Origin: Haliclystus octoradiatus
Taxonomy: Eukaryota > Cnidaria > Staurozoa > Stauromedusae > Haliclystidae
Length of the DNA stretch: 64,000 nt
Direction: 5' to 3'
NCBI GenBank assembly: GCA_916610825.1
Contig: OU744446.1
Span: 868,001-932,000, forward strand
Positions within the stretch are counted from its first letter, which is position 1. Each line of letters begins with the position of its first letter. This document shows, one piece after another, positions 41,641 to 54,300 of this stretch. A model generated the notes under the pieces. It made no database searches, was not told where the DNA came from, and worked only from the letters and a program-made list of their open reading frames with translations. The translations under genes were made by a program, and so were the position numbers.

Positions 41641-42703
41641 ATACTAAACAGTAGTTTGACAGACCTTCATTATGTAGTTTAATTTTGAAAGTTTGTAAAT
41701 TCTTTGCTGAGACAATGTGTTAAGGAAGATTGTTCCACGGTCGGATGACACGATTGAAGTATTGATGTTTTGTAATATTTGATTTGGGGCATAATGATGA
41801 TGATAACTTTAGATTATGGCCCCTCACATTGTATTTATTTATCATGTATTGGCAGTAATCGTTAATATCCATATCTAGTAAGATGTAGTATATTATACAA
41901 AAAGCAAATATCTTGTCTTAATCGCCTTAACCCGAGGGATTCTATATCCAGCTCAAGAAGACGTTTACATGTTTCTGGGTCTAGTTTTTTTAACAATGTA
42001 AATAAAACGAGTAATTCTTCTCTGCACAGATTCAGTTAATTTAATGTCTTTTGTTAGTGATGCGTTCCAAACAGGAGACTAAAAAAAGTAATGTAGACGG
42101 TGTCGCCCTATCTAGGCACCCGTACCACTTCTCTATTTCTAGATGAGTGGCTTTTTTCGCTGAGAGCAATGATTTTAAACGCTCTTTGTTGATCGCAGCC
42201 GCGACACTGCAGATCAATTTCAACAGATTTCATGGCAGATAGGTATCGATTGTCAATGCGCAACGATGCGCCGCAGCTACTCACAATGCAATTCCTGCTG
42301 GACCATTCCATCCGCCATCCTCACATGGTACTCATTTGATGTTTTAGATAAAGTCAAGGTTGAGTTGACCTGGGGGGATTTGAATCACAGTCGATCAGAT
42401 ATGATCCGATCTGAAGTTCGGTTGCTCTGTCTCTGCCAAACAGGAGACTAAGATTCCAAAGTAGGCCAAAGTAGGTCTGACATATATTTTATAAGCTTGA
42501 AACAGAATTAAAGGATCACGTGAAGTAAAACATTTCTTTAATAAATATAACCTTGACTTTGCCTTTGCTGATATCATAGCGCAATGAGAGGATGTCTTCA
42601 AGTCGGTTGTGAAAATTATTCCTCCAAAGTCTTTGATTTTATTAATATTATTTAGGGCGTGGCCATATAAACTGATTGAAGTACGTAGATGTTGTTGGTT
42701 CAA
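41640..42703 (-). mobile_element. decayed LINE reverse-transcriptase C-terminus, split by a SINE
   Basis: Minus-strand fragments in different frames show non-LTR reverse-transcriptase features: INKIKDFGGIIFTTDLKTSS, then KAKSRLYLLKKCFTSRD and YKIYVRPTLAYFG (42451-42703), and SPVWNASLTKD through RPWNNLP (about 41710-42066). At least one frameshift separates them. A SINE with target-site duplication occupies 42082-42435, so the LINE was there first. It lies in intergenic DNA. Confidence 0.8.
42082..42435 (-). mobile_element. SINE family 1, inserted in a LINE, with 15-bp TSD
   Basis: A 354-bp copy of the SINE seen at 18671-19041. It is 5'-truncated: the A-box part of the tRNA-like head is missing. 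The B-box reads GATTCAAATCC. It ends CGTCTACATTACTTTTTTT. The perfect 15-bp direct repeat CCAAACAGGAGACTA flanks it at 42067-42081 and 42436-42450. Confidence 0.92.
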
Positions 42704-43402
42704 CCCAGGAGAAAAAGAAAAACACTTTACGCGGGCGAGTCTAAGCTACCATTTGTGACTGTTTTAATGCAATAATTGTTGATATAACACATATCAAATA
42801 CGTTACACAATCATCGCGAAAACACTTACTAAAACCTTAGTGAATTCACATTTTCATTATGGGTTTGAGCACTAGTGATATCATTAAAGTTAATTAATTT
42901 GCTTGAGATTTTCGATTACTTAAAACGGCCGCGGGCCTCTAGCCTTAAAACTATTTTCAGAACCGTCTTGAATAATTACGTTTCCGTACAAATGAAAAAT
43001 CGTAACTATAAAACTGCTAATTCTTTACTGTATGCCTGTTAACAGTCAGCCCGTTACGCATTCGATCAATCTGATTGAATTTCCAATTTGATCAAGAGTT
43101 TTTAAAAACATTATAGGAGCAAGAAAGTAATCTAGATGCTTGTAGATGTTATGCTAGTTATAATACAAAAGCAGTTGGCGCACAGTTTTCTGTCGCTGCA
43201 CCGATTTCGTCTTGATATAATTCCTTCCCATCAGATCTATACAGTGATTAAAGTAATTTATGGGCCGATGGTGGTTAAACATAACAAAACATAACGAACG
43301 CGAATAAATCAAGAGATAAAGGAAAATCAACAAGAAAAAGAAAACGCACGAATTATACATTGTCGAAAATTTTTCAACTCCATTAAGATACAAGATTCCT
43401 CT

Positions 43403-46400
43403 CTATTCACGAGATTTTAATTTTTCACGCGCCAACTTCTTCTTGGAGACTTTCTTAACTGTAACCTCATCTTCAGTACGAGGCACAACTTGTTCCTTTT
43501 CAGTCAAGATCATTTCAATGTGTGAAGGGCTGCTCATGTAAGCTAGAAAACAAAACAAAACAATCAAATATACTTGATTGCATTGAAAAAAATTATATGT
43601 AGCCAAAGCTCTGACTCCGCTAGATCACAGACACAGTAAAAGAATATTCTATGCAGATAATGACATTTCTTAGAAACAATTATCAATTAATTAAATTACT
43701 AGATATTGAAAGTTGTTATTATCTGAAAATTACAGACATATTTGCGAATTTATTTGAGATTGATTTAAAGTTTACAAAGTCAAATTAAAGGGGCAAAATT
43801 GACCGGCGACCGCTGCAAGCACAATTTGAATTTATGCTTAGCGTAATTCAATCGTCTCGCTTTGAAACAATTGTTATTCGCATTTCTAATTTGTAATAAA
43901 ATTCATGTCAACAATGAACATTGTGTTATAACAACAAGCATGCATGTGATTCTAAGTGAGTAGCGCCTGCCGGTCATTTTTGCTCCTTTGAACAAAAATG
44001 TTGAGCCTTCATTACAAAGCACAAAACACAATTTCTAAATGACATAGAACTTTTGACCATGGTGGCACAAAATGTTTTGCCTTCGCCTTCAATCACATGT
44101 AACCTTTGGATTTTTTATAACTGTACTCCATTTCCAATATCAACAATCAGTTTGTGCATAGGAATTTATTTTAGGAAAAAGTTCAAATTAGCAATCAGAA
44201 TAGTCATTCAAACAAAAATTAAGTGTAATTTCCAAAACTATATAAATAAACTAAACCAAATGGCATGTGCTTGATGTATGAGCTGTAATTATTGCTATAA
44301 AACTTTCATTCTTATAAGCAGAACATCAACGAAGCTGAATGCATTTTTGTAAGCTCAAATATATTTCTCAAAAACAAATGCTTTGTAATCAAAGTAAGAT
44401 ATTTTGATTGAAAGCAGAAATTGAAATAAAACCCAATCATTTTCTGTGTCCTCAATTAAATTGTTCTATTCCAACCAAAACGTATAGGCCATTTAATGAT
44501 CATTAGTTTCTGATTCTTGAGATCGTTTTTTGTGTTGAGCAGCCATCTTGTTCAGCTTTCAGCTTTTCATCTCTTTGTTATGCTAATTAGAAAATCTAAA
44601 AAGCCGATGAGGCATTTCTTGCTCATGCTTTAGTTAGCATGCGGAAATGAAGCGGGAAAATGTCCAAATAATAACTTTTCTCGCTGCTCAATATCATTTT
44701 ATGAGTTGAAATCCAACATTTTTGAGATTATTGTTCAGTTTTAATACTTCCGAAGGCAAAATCTTTGTATTAAAAAAATGAAGATGATAAAATTAGCTTT
44801 CTTTGAATTGTAGAAGAAATAAATGAAAGCAAATTTCGGAAAACTTAAAGAATTTTGCCCTAGCTTCGGCGAACTATGTTCGCAGGTTCGGACTGTTTCT
44901 GCCACCCTGCTTTTGACAAATAATTTACTTTAGATTGTGTTTCACACACAAGTATCATCGTTAACTGACCATAAGAGAAATAGGGATGATAATAATTTAA
45001 AATTTCCAAATTTTGTTATCTTGATTTCTAATGTTTCCGCATGAATATCCACAATTCAAAATTTTTCTTCTGAATTTGATGTAACCTTCCGCAATCTAAG
45101 GTTCCAGGATTCCTACTTTTGTCAGACCCTGTTACACCATAGCCCCTGCGACACAGTTGGCGGTGAATAAGATTATAAATTTGTAGAAAAATATAACTGG
45201 GTTGTAGCACGTGATCCGACAATTGTGAAAACGTGATTCACAATTGCAGTCCCAACGAACTAGAGTATGACGTCGGGAATGATTGATGTTGACTATGAAC
45301 TAATAGCGGCCGTCAGCGCTGGATTAAGCCGTAAGCTATGTAAGCTTCAGCTTAGGGTCCTTAAAAACACAAGATCAACTTGTAAAATTTCATTATTCAA
45401 GGTAAAGTTAATACAAACAGCAAAACAAAATGGGTTCGATAAAATAAACAATACTGTGTCCTTTGCAATCTTTTAAATACTTCAAAACCATCATTCTACC
45501 ATTGCAATAACAACATTTTATATTTGCGTGAATCGTTTTTCTTTGGACGAAAATAAAATGGCGACTATGAAAATTCAAACTGAGATGATAACTTGAAAGC
45601 GAGGCTAATTCTATGCTTGCCACACCCATTTTAGGGCCCTTTGGAGACAGATTGCTTAGGGGCCCTATATTGTTAATCCGGCGGTGGCGACCGTCAAAGC
45701 CTGCCTGAGATATTATGGGTTTTACAAAGCATACCACAAGAAGATGTCTCTACAGGATATTGTATACATTTGAAATAGACTGAGTAAGACTTACGATTAA
45801 TGCGACCATGGGCACGGTATGTCCTTCTCCTCATGTAAGGTGCACGGTTGACTTGGATGTGATCAATAACAAGTGAATCAACATCAAGGCCCTTGATAAA
45901 AAAAGTAAATGATAATTTAAACAAATAATCAAAATCTTCAGAAAACATAGTTGATCACTTATATAATACAATTGCATCCATTGACACTTTATCTATGTCA
46001 AGTTATCTGAAGCAAGTAACAAGAAGGAAATGTATCAACAGCATCAAAGTAAAAATACCAACAATCTGATTCAAGCATAACACTCTTCCCCAGAACTCTG
46101 TATACCCTGAATATGGTCAACCGTAACGGTGAACAACATAGCATTGCATAAATGTATACTAAGAAACTAGAAAGTCTTGATCAAATCTAATTTGTTCATT
46201 GTATCGTTGTTGGTAACTGTATGTCTATTAGATCTACAAAATATCTTGCATTTTGACACAGCAAACCTGATTGAAACATGTTTGATTAAATAAGGTGTTT
46301 TTATGTTTCGATGCAAAATAATAGTTATAACAATAACTCAATAAGTATGATAAATAAGGATTGCATATTGATATCTTCTAACCTTGAGCTCTGCGTTACT

Positions 46401-47878
46401 TTCAGCATTCTTCAACAATTGCAATAAGAATCTGGCGCTCTTTTCTGGCCATCTACCTTGTGGGCATTTGTGTGCTTTGGTCTAAATAATACATAAAACA
46501 AATTACTAAAACATGCTTACGTAAGTGGAGTACATCTCATTTTTTATGTGCACAGGTAGAAACTGGCTGTCAAGTATTAATTACAATGGAAAAGAAATTT
46601 AATATTGCAACATGGCCAGCATCACAAAATCCACAGTATTTTTAGTTCTGATAATCTTTAAAGTAATCTCAGATTCACTCCTAAAAATTACATCTCATAG
46701 CCAACATTTTGATGATCTGAAGCAGATCTGATGCTATCAATTCTTGTAGAGCACTATTAGGAGACGGTGCTGTTCTTCCAAAAGCACTAGTACCCCTTCT
46801 AGACCTGAATATTCTATTTTAGAGGGCCTCTTACTTTGCTCAGAGCAATGTGATGGATACTCGTTTTTAAATCTTGTAAATCAAAGCTCATTTAGTAGCT
46901 TCTTTGTATTTAGACCATTCAGTAGTGGTAGCTATTTAAAAAAATCTACCCTGATTGTTCCTGTCATGCTTCATTGACACACTATCTCTCTATTTTTATA
47001 TCTCTCTATCTATCTGATAACAGGAGGTACACGCTCTCTTTTCATAATGAAATTCACTCTGCACCATTCCATCAACAATCCAAATGGTACTCGTTTTTTC
47101 TTGGAAAGTTCAGGCTGAGATCACCTTTCGAGAGATTTGAACCAAAACCAATCAGATTCAGTCCAATTGATCTGTCATCTCAGCAAAATCATCTCCGTAG
47201 TACAGTTTCACGATGCATTGGAGCACGTCAAATTCAATGTGTATTACTGCACGATAGACAATACTAGAAACGATAAGGGTCCTTCTTAGACCATATTTCA
47301 TAATCGTATTCCAATTGAAGTCGACTAAGACCCGGACTGCAGAGAAGGGCACTTTCCAACGAGATCTCGGGTGCGCCATGGCAAAATTGTAGCAATTTTT
47401 GTTGATGTTTGACCATAAATTAATCAGAATCTCGTTGCATCTTGGGTGCGCAATTGCCATACTTTGCAAACTTGAGTAAGACTAGAATGTATTGTGTTTT
47501 GTTGGGATCACCACCGTGTAGAGTTTTACAACTGTAACATCTTCATCAACCAACAGCAGCTGACTAACAATCAATCTTACCAGAAGGCAGAAGATATAAT
47601 ATAAAGTTGGCTTAACATCTCTTTCTAAGCTTAGATATCAGGTTGATTGATGAAATATTTACCTGGGCCTTGCGTCCGACACCACCACTAAATCTCCTGA
47701 ATGGAACGATTTGCTTCTGCGCAATGACATCCTTCAAAAATCTGTTAGCTTTGCGAATGTGCATTTTGTGGATAGCCTTGGCAGCTTCACGGGTATTTTT
47801 GAAATGGACCCTGAGGTATGAGCCTCGGGTTTTGCATGACTTCGTTGGATTTTCAGGCTCTGTCGAGTACCGCGTCAT
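43403..47878 (-). CDS. RPL17: 60S ribosomal protein L17 (uL22)
   Basis: Four coding exons: 47878-47663, 46481-46383, 45891-45795, 43542-43403 (TAG), giving 183 residues against about 184 in human. The N-terminus [15 protein letters not shown], then [47 protein letters not shown] and [20 protein letters not shown] are hallmark uL22 segments. uL22 lines the peptide exit tunnel of the large ribosomal subunit. The C-terminus is basic, as in the family. ATG 47876-47878 lies nine nt inside an exon that starts at 47887, so a 5' UTR intron is likely. The introns, notably 43543-45794, show no other gene. I looked for C/D snoRNA boxes, which occur in vertebrate RPL17 introns, and found none convincing. 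Confidence 0.97.
47040..47197 (-). mobile_element. diverged SINE family 1 copy
   Basis: The minus strand starts with a tRNA-like head (TTGCTGAGATGAC, then GGTTCAAATCTC) and continues CTGAACTTTC, GAGTACCATTTGG and GGAATGGTGCAGAG. These correspond to the order of segments in the copies at 18671 and 42082. It is truncated at the 3' side. It lies in RPL17 intron 1. Confidence 0.65.
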
Positions 47879-48118
47879 CTTGGAGACCTTCGGGAAATAA
47901 TCACATAATAAAGTGAGAACGATCACGATGACATAAACATTATACATACATAAACAAAACAAGCATATACGGGCAAATATCCATTGCAATATTTGAAAAT
48001 ATGGAAGTTATTTCTTTTGTTATCAATCACAGTGTTAATATTGCTGGTAAAACTGAGAATTACGGTCAAGATGATTATGATTTTCAAGTTTAAAAAGTAC
48101 GTATACAATTTAACTTAC

Positions 48119-48381
48119 TTCGGATTTACGACAAAAAATAAAGAGACATAAGTGAGAGAAGAGAAGGAGAATGGGACGGCCACAGCCTCGTAGAGACGGA
48201 AGGCGGCCATACTGTAGATGCCTCCTATTCAACAAATACATAATAGTATGGCTGTCTGTAGCAGTAGAAAAGTTATAAAAGCTGGAGGCCTAGTTTATAA
48301 TCTTGGTTGGATAAAAATTTATTTTAGATGAGCAATCTTTGAATTTTAAAAAGCTTTAATTCAAATCACCTGTCAGCTATC
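48119..48381. promoter_or_regulatory. putative bidirectional promoter RPL17 / nucleoplasmin-like gene
   Basis: On the minus strand, 48119 is the end of a probable RPL17 leader exon (CCGAA before GTAAGT at 48113-48118). It contains the pyrimidine-rich CTCCTTCTCTTCTCTCAC, which resembles the 5' TOP tract of ribosomal protein mRNAs. The first coding exon of the plus-strand gene begins at 48382. The two divergent genes therefore share at most about 200 bp, which includes GGCCGCC and GACGG motifs. Start sites are inferred. Confidence 0.5.
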
Positions 48382-51300
48382 ATGTTTTGGGGTAAGGAAT
48401 TTTGAGTGACTCCATTTTTGTAACAATACATGAACTGTTGATACTATTACTGCAGTTTAAATTTTAATACTGTTATGGACTGTTAGGGTTTTCATACTTA
48501 TATCAATGAAAAGAACGACTCGACCAGGAGTCGAACCATTATGTCAATACAGATCAGCGACATTACCACCACGCTACAGTTGAGTAAATTTACATCAAGA
48601 CAGAAACCAGACTGCAATGCAAATGTGTCGTCGTGCGCGCGGCGCGCCCAATATCTTGAGCGCGCACCAATTTTTTGTACTGTTTTTCTTGGGCAAGTAG
48701 GACGCACATCTCTATTTGGACCTGCAATTTCTGAATTTTTAGTAAAGTTCAAGTTTTATAAAGAAGGTAAATCCTAGCCTCATTCCATTGTGGCGCTCCA
48801 GTGAGGGCCTAATAAAATTTAAGGTTAAAAAGTGTGCCAGAAACCAAAAATATGGTGTGCCCAATCACAGCGCACCTTTGTATCACGTGAATTTTTATCG
48901 AGCGCTGGTTGGTGAATAAAACACTAATAATGTAAACAAACTTGCTTGAATCATTTCCAAAGTTTATATTTTGATCGCTTATTCTGTCATATTGTCAATA
49001 TTTAATTATATATTTACAGAGAAATGGAATTTTGAATCAGAGTAGGGGAGAGCAGGGTGAATTGGAACAAATTTTCTTAAACAAATTATTGCTCCAAAAC
49101 GGCTCACGCAAAACTCACAATTTTGGTATCGAATTGTAGGAAATTGTCTGAAGTTTATAATACAAAATACCTGAATATTGTCAAATCAAAGTTGAAACAA
49201 TGTTTAAAGGAAGAATGACATTTTTTCAAAACCGCGATTTTGCGAAAATGTGGGGTGAAATGGAATGATCACAAATTTACCATTATTTCATTGAATTTGT
49301 TCAAATAAATTGAGTATCATAAGCTGTAGAGCCTTTAAAAGTTACTATCAACAATATGTAATAAATTAGATAAATAAAGAAACTCAAAGAATCTCATTAT
49401 TTTAAATCACTCATACTGTATCTGCCATTATGGATACATCTGACAAAAGTCCATGTGGCTCCCCACAAGGGACTGGAGCCTAAACAATACATTTATAATT
49501 AGTGACATCATTCACATAATTAGTAAATATGCATATACATCTACAAATTATAACACATACCAGTATAATTTTTCAAATTTCAGTTGTAGTTGAGAGAAGG
49601 TTAATCACTCGAATGGGTTTTAATTAGATTTAATAATCACTTGAAAAAACTTGAGTCATGATTGGTGGATTTGTACAACGTGTTTAGCAGTTATGTCAAG
49701 ACAACCCACGAAGTTCCTTAGCAACCACTGAAAACGTGCAGGTATAGGTCTATACCCGCATGTGTGCGGTTATAGACCTATACCTGCACGGTTTTAACCA
49801 AACAACAAGAACACATGTTTTGAAAATGGCGACTAGCTGCGACAGATAGAATAATCTTTCATAAACTCAATTTAAATGTATACTCTGCAATTGAAAATTC
49901 AATTGAGAAATTAAGAAGAGTAACAGCTTGGGATTTGCTAGACTTTTTCTATATATTTCTAATATTGCAAACATGTTTGAAAAACAGTTGTGTTGAATTC
50001 TTCGTGTTATATTTTTAAATGATATTCGTAACAATTTCATTCAAATTGAGTTCATTGAAAAATCAATGACCCTTTAAATTAGAAAAAAAATCATTGTTGT
50101 AGTGAAATTGATAAGAGATAATTGATGTTACATCATAAGAGTGATGTAATCCCTTATTAACCAATATAATATGAATAATACAACATTTAATTTCATGTAG
50201 CCTAGTCCTTTGAAAAAGTCGCTTTCCTTCCGAAGGTGTCAAATTCAAAGAAACCGCTCATGAAATGTTTTGTTTACATTATAATTCACACTGAATCACG
50301 AGGGAAATAATAAGTCAAAACAAGACAATACAAACTCATTTACTTTACGTTGAAAATAAAACAACAAAAGGATCAATGGTTCATAAAAATAATACAAGGC
50401 TATTTACTAATCAAAAGAGGCAATTTAACCAATTTAATGGATTAAAATGAATGATTTCTTCTTGGTGTGAAATCAAAGGTGGAGCAACAACAAAGCAAAG
50501 CAGTGTGAAGCCAGACTGTGATTGAAATGTTTCCCGCTATGTTCCCTTCAACCCCATCGTGAACCTTGAACCTTGCAACATAAACACCATTTACTAGAAA
50601 GTTTGTTGGAAAGGACAAAAATAACAACTGCCTACGTCATAACACAGAAATTCTCTGCACAATGGTATGCAATAACACCTGATGCGTGAAGAAATGAAAG
50701 TAAAATCAAACGCGATGTAAAAACCGAATGACTTGCATCGCGTGCACAAATTTTCAAAGGCTTATAATTTTTTATTCACTTTATGTATCGAAATGAAACT
50801 CCCCTTAATGTTTAGGCTATATAAGAACAATGTTCTGCTGCAATTTTGTAATTTTTGAGTCTTTAGAAGTTGTGAATTCCGATTCACCCCCGTTGCATTT
50901 CACCCCGCTCTCCCCTAATGCTGTATGTTGGAGAATTGATCTTTAATTTTAAATATTTATAAACCTTTTGTCTGACCCTGAGTGAGGCTAGGTAAATCCT
51001 TAGGTAATTTACTATAGTTTTCATCAATTATCGTAAACTTCTACTTTTTAATGGTTTTGTAAGTATATGTTGCACTAAAGACACTTTTGAAGGGTTGAAA
51101 GAAGAAAAAGCGAATAAAATAAAGAAGATGTTGACCCGTACGAAGATTTGAACCCACGACCTTGATAAAACAGGGAGTGAACGCACTAACCACTCGGAAC
51201 TTTAGGATCACGTGATAAATTTATTACCGTTTCTAGACGCGCAAACAGTGTCCGACAAAAGGTTTCCGGAATCTTAAAAAATATTATACTTTTTCTTCTG

Positions 51301-54300
51301 ATTTTTTTGTTGAGGTTTGGCCTATAAATCAGAAAATTATCAATTTTCTTCTGAATTTGCTCCAACCTTCCGGGATCTTGGATCCCAGTATACCAACTTT
51401 TGTCGGACCCTGCGCGCAAAACTCGCGTTTGCAGACTCGCAGTTTCGAGTTTCCAAAACCGTATTGGGCGCGCACTTTACAAACTTTGCAGTCTGGGACA
51501 GAAGCAAGGGCCTGGGTTGGTCCGAACCCTAAAGTCCGAACGGATCTAGCAACGAGTGAAGCATGTGACCTTTTACAAGTCCTCAAATCCCAGTTTGCAG
51601 AGAATGGCACATTTCAACAAGATCTTGGGTGCTCCTCGGTGGTAAAAAGTGAAATACAATGCGCCAAGCACTCCAAAGCTAGGTTCAAGTGCACACTTCA
51701 AGTACGCTGCCAGGTAAAAGTGCAAACAAAAATGAATTGATTAATAAATTTTTCATTCTTCATTCAACTCAGATTCTGCCAAGGTTGTGGTTTCAAATCC
51801 TTATCCATCCAAAAAACGATTTCTTTGCTGATTTTTCATTAATAATGCTTTCAAATTGATGCGTACAACACATATCTATAGTAACTTATCATTATAATTA
51901 AATTAGTGTTCTATTCACCAAGCGCTGCTACTGTTCTCTCTACATGGAATGTGGGATCACAGCTTGAGGCAGACTAGAAGGCTTCGATATTTGCGGTCAA
52001 ACTCTTCTCACTTAAAAAGCATATAAATCAAACAAGAATAATTTAACACTATCGAAATTATGTGATGCTATGGTTAAAAATTTAGGAATCTAAATTTATT
52101 AAAATCTTTCCAAAATTGACCGAGGTGAGGTCTTGAACATCATAACAGTATATCAGAAGTAGCAAGTGTTTGTATGGAACGGATTTGATGATTGCAGCAA
52201 ACTGTGCTTGACATTTGGATTGCATGACTGCGCTTGGCAATTGAGTACAGTGTTGAATTTGAGAAGTCTTCCATTTTGATTCTGTTCCAACTTCCAAGTT
52301 ATGATAAGACTCTGCATAATTTTCCAAATGTTCTCTTTTGATTAACGAAATTGCAAGTATCCGTGTCACACAGTCCTTGATCTAGCTCAGTTGAAATTTC
52401 TTCCTTAACGTTGCATTGGTTATTAAATTGTAAGAAACTAAAATTGATCATTTCTAGCTTTGTGGTCAATGACGAGACTCTTTAGTCAGCATTATTGTCA
52501 CGGTAACAAACACTGAGTCTACTATATTGTGCTGACACAAAATGTGTAATTACCAATATGTTCCGCCTCTATCTTTGGATTTTAGATATTGATTTTTGAT
52601 AGTATTCTACAACATTTAGCTTAATTGTTGTATGTAAAAATATTTAAATAATTAAAATTTGCCATTTTGTGTTTTATTATTTTTAGGACTTACTTTAGAG
52701 CATGGTAGTGTTTATTCACAAGTCGTTGATCGCTCATTTCATCTCTCGATGGCTGCCTTAGGTTTTGACTCTCACGCATCTGAATCAGTGTCTGTAGCTG
52801 TTGAAGTCAACAAAGCAAGATACGTTTTATGCACTCTACGACCAAACCATATTCCACACCAACAATTAAATCACGAATTCACTGAAGGCGAAGAACTATG
52901 CTTTTATATGGTCGGTGGCTCTGGTGAAGTTCATCTTACAGGTTTGTGGATGTTGTATTGTTTTATATACTGTCTCGTTAGTGTATAGTATTGTGGAAAT
53001 AGTTCATGATTGTTAAATTGCTCAAGTTCATGAAATACAGGCCATTTAACATTCATGAACTGTTTTTCTAAAATATCACAAAGGTTTTCTGCGATCTGAT
53101 TGGTCGAAAGAGCGTGCATGAAATCCTAGGGTAAAACATGACTCCGAAAACCGGGAAAACCGCAAGCTTCAAAAAGTTTGATCTGTGATAAAATACAGAA
53201 TTTATAACTTTTTGATAACAATCCAATAAATATCTCAATAATGGCTACGATTTACAAAACGACATTTAGCTCATGATGTTTTTATTTATTGGAAAGCGTA
53301 ATAAATGAGTTATTGGTCATGTAACATGCAAAATAAAACACAGAATGAAAGACAATTATAGGCTACGCTGTTTCAAGGTAAACCTAAAATTTAAATAACA
53401 ATTACTGCATTAATTTGCTAAAGAACTATTGTACCACTTATATTACAGACGTTCTTGTATATGTTTTTCTTTATTCGACAAAATCTATCTTGTTGTGGGA
53501 TTCTCTTGGAGCTCGTGATTTTTTAGCGCTTCACTCGTGTCTCCCAACATTTTCTCGTTTAGTAAATATGAATACAAACATGGCAAGTATGTGGTAACCC
53601 TTTAATATTAATGTAATCATCAGCTCATGAACTCAATGAATTGTTTTGTATTTAAACAGTTGCTTTGATATTTATTGATGTAGTGAAAAAACATTTATAA
53701 ATAAAAAAGAAAATACTTGTGGATGTGAAATAGCACATTGCCCATTTTAAGTAACTTCTATCAAGATTGCATAAAAGTTGTGAGCGTTTTCCCCACGCTT
53801 AATCTGTATAAGACTATATAAAAGCCAGCTATGAGATTTAGATGTATTTCCAACTATAGACATGTGGAATTGTTGATTTTATATACATAGTAGCCTGCTC
53901 GCAGATTTACTGTCAAAATGTAAATTTGGTAAACAGTAGAGTCTGCTAACTCGAGGACAAAAGCTTGCCTTTGCTGATTCAGCACCGGGCGTGGAAAGGT
54001 GTAAAAACTATTGTCCTACAAGGGCTGTGTGAGTGACCACTATAGACAGGTGACCGCTATAAATAGGTTTAATTGTACACTGTTGTTGTGGGCAACTGAC
54101 TGGTATAGCCATTGGCTTAATTGATGGTTTAACGTTTGTTAGGTTTCCTTCTCCCGACTCCTGTTGAATGTGAATATGATGATCTTAGTGACGATACGCA
54201 GTCTACAACTGAATCTGAGTCAGAAGACATTGAAAATGAAGTTTTGAGCAGACAAGTTATTCCTCTCGATGAATCAGCATCATATCGCTCTTTTTTAACA

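Noticed and set aside
47470..47560. C/D snoRNA in RPL17 intron 1
   Set aside because: A TTGATGAAG box C-like motif is present on the minus strand, but no box D CTGA lies at a suitable distance and there is no terminal stem.
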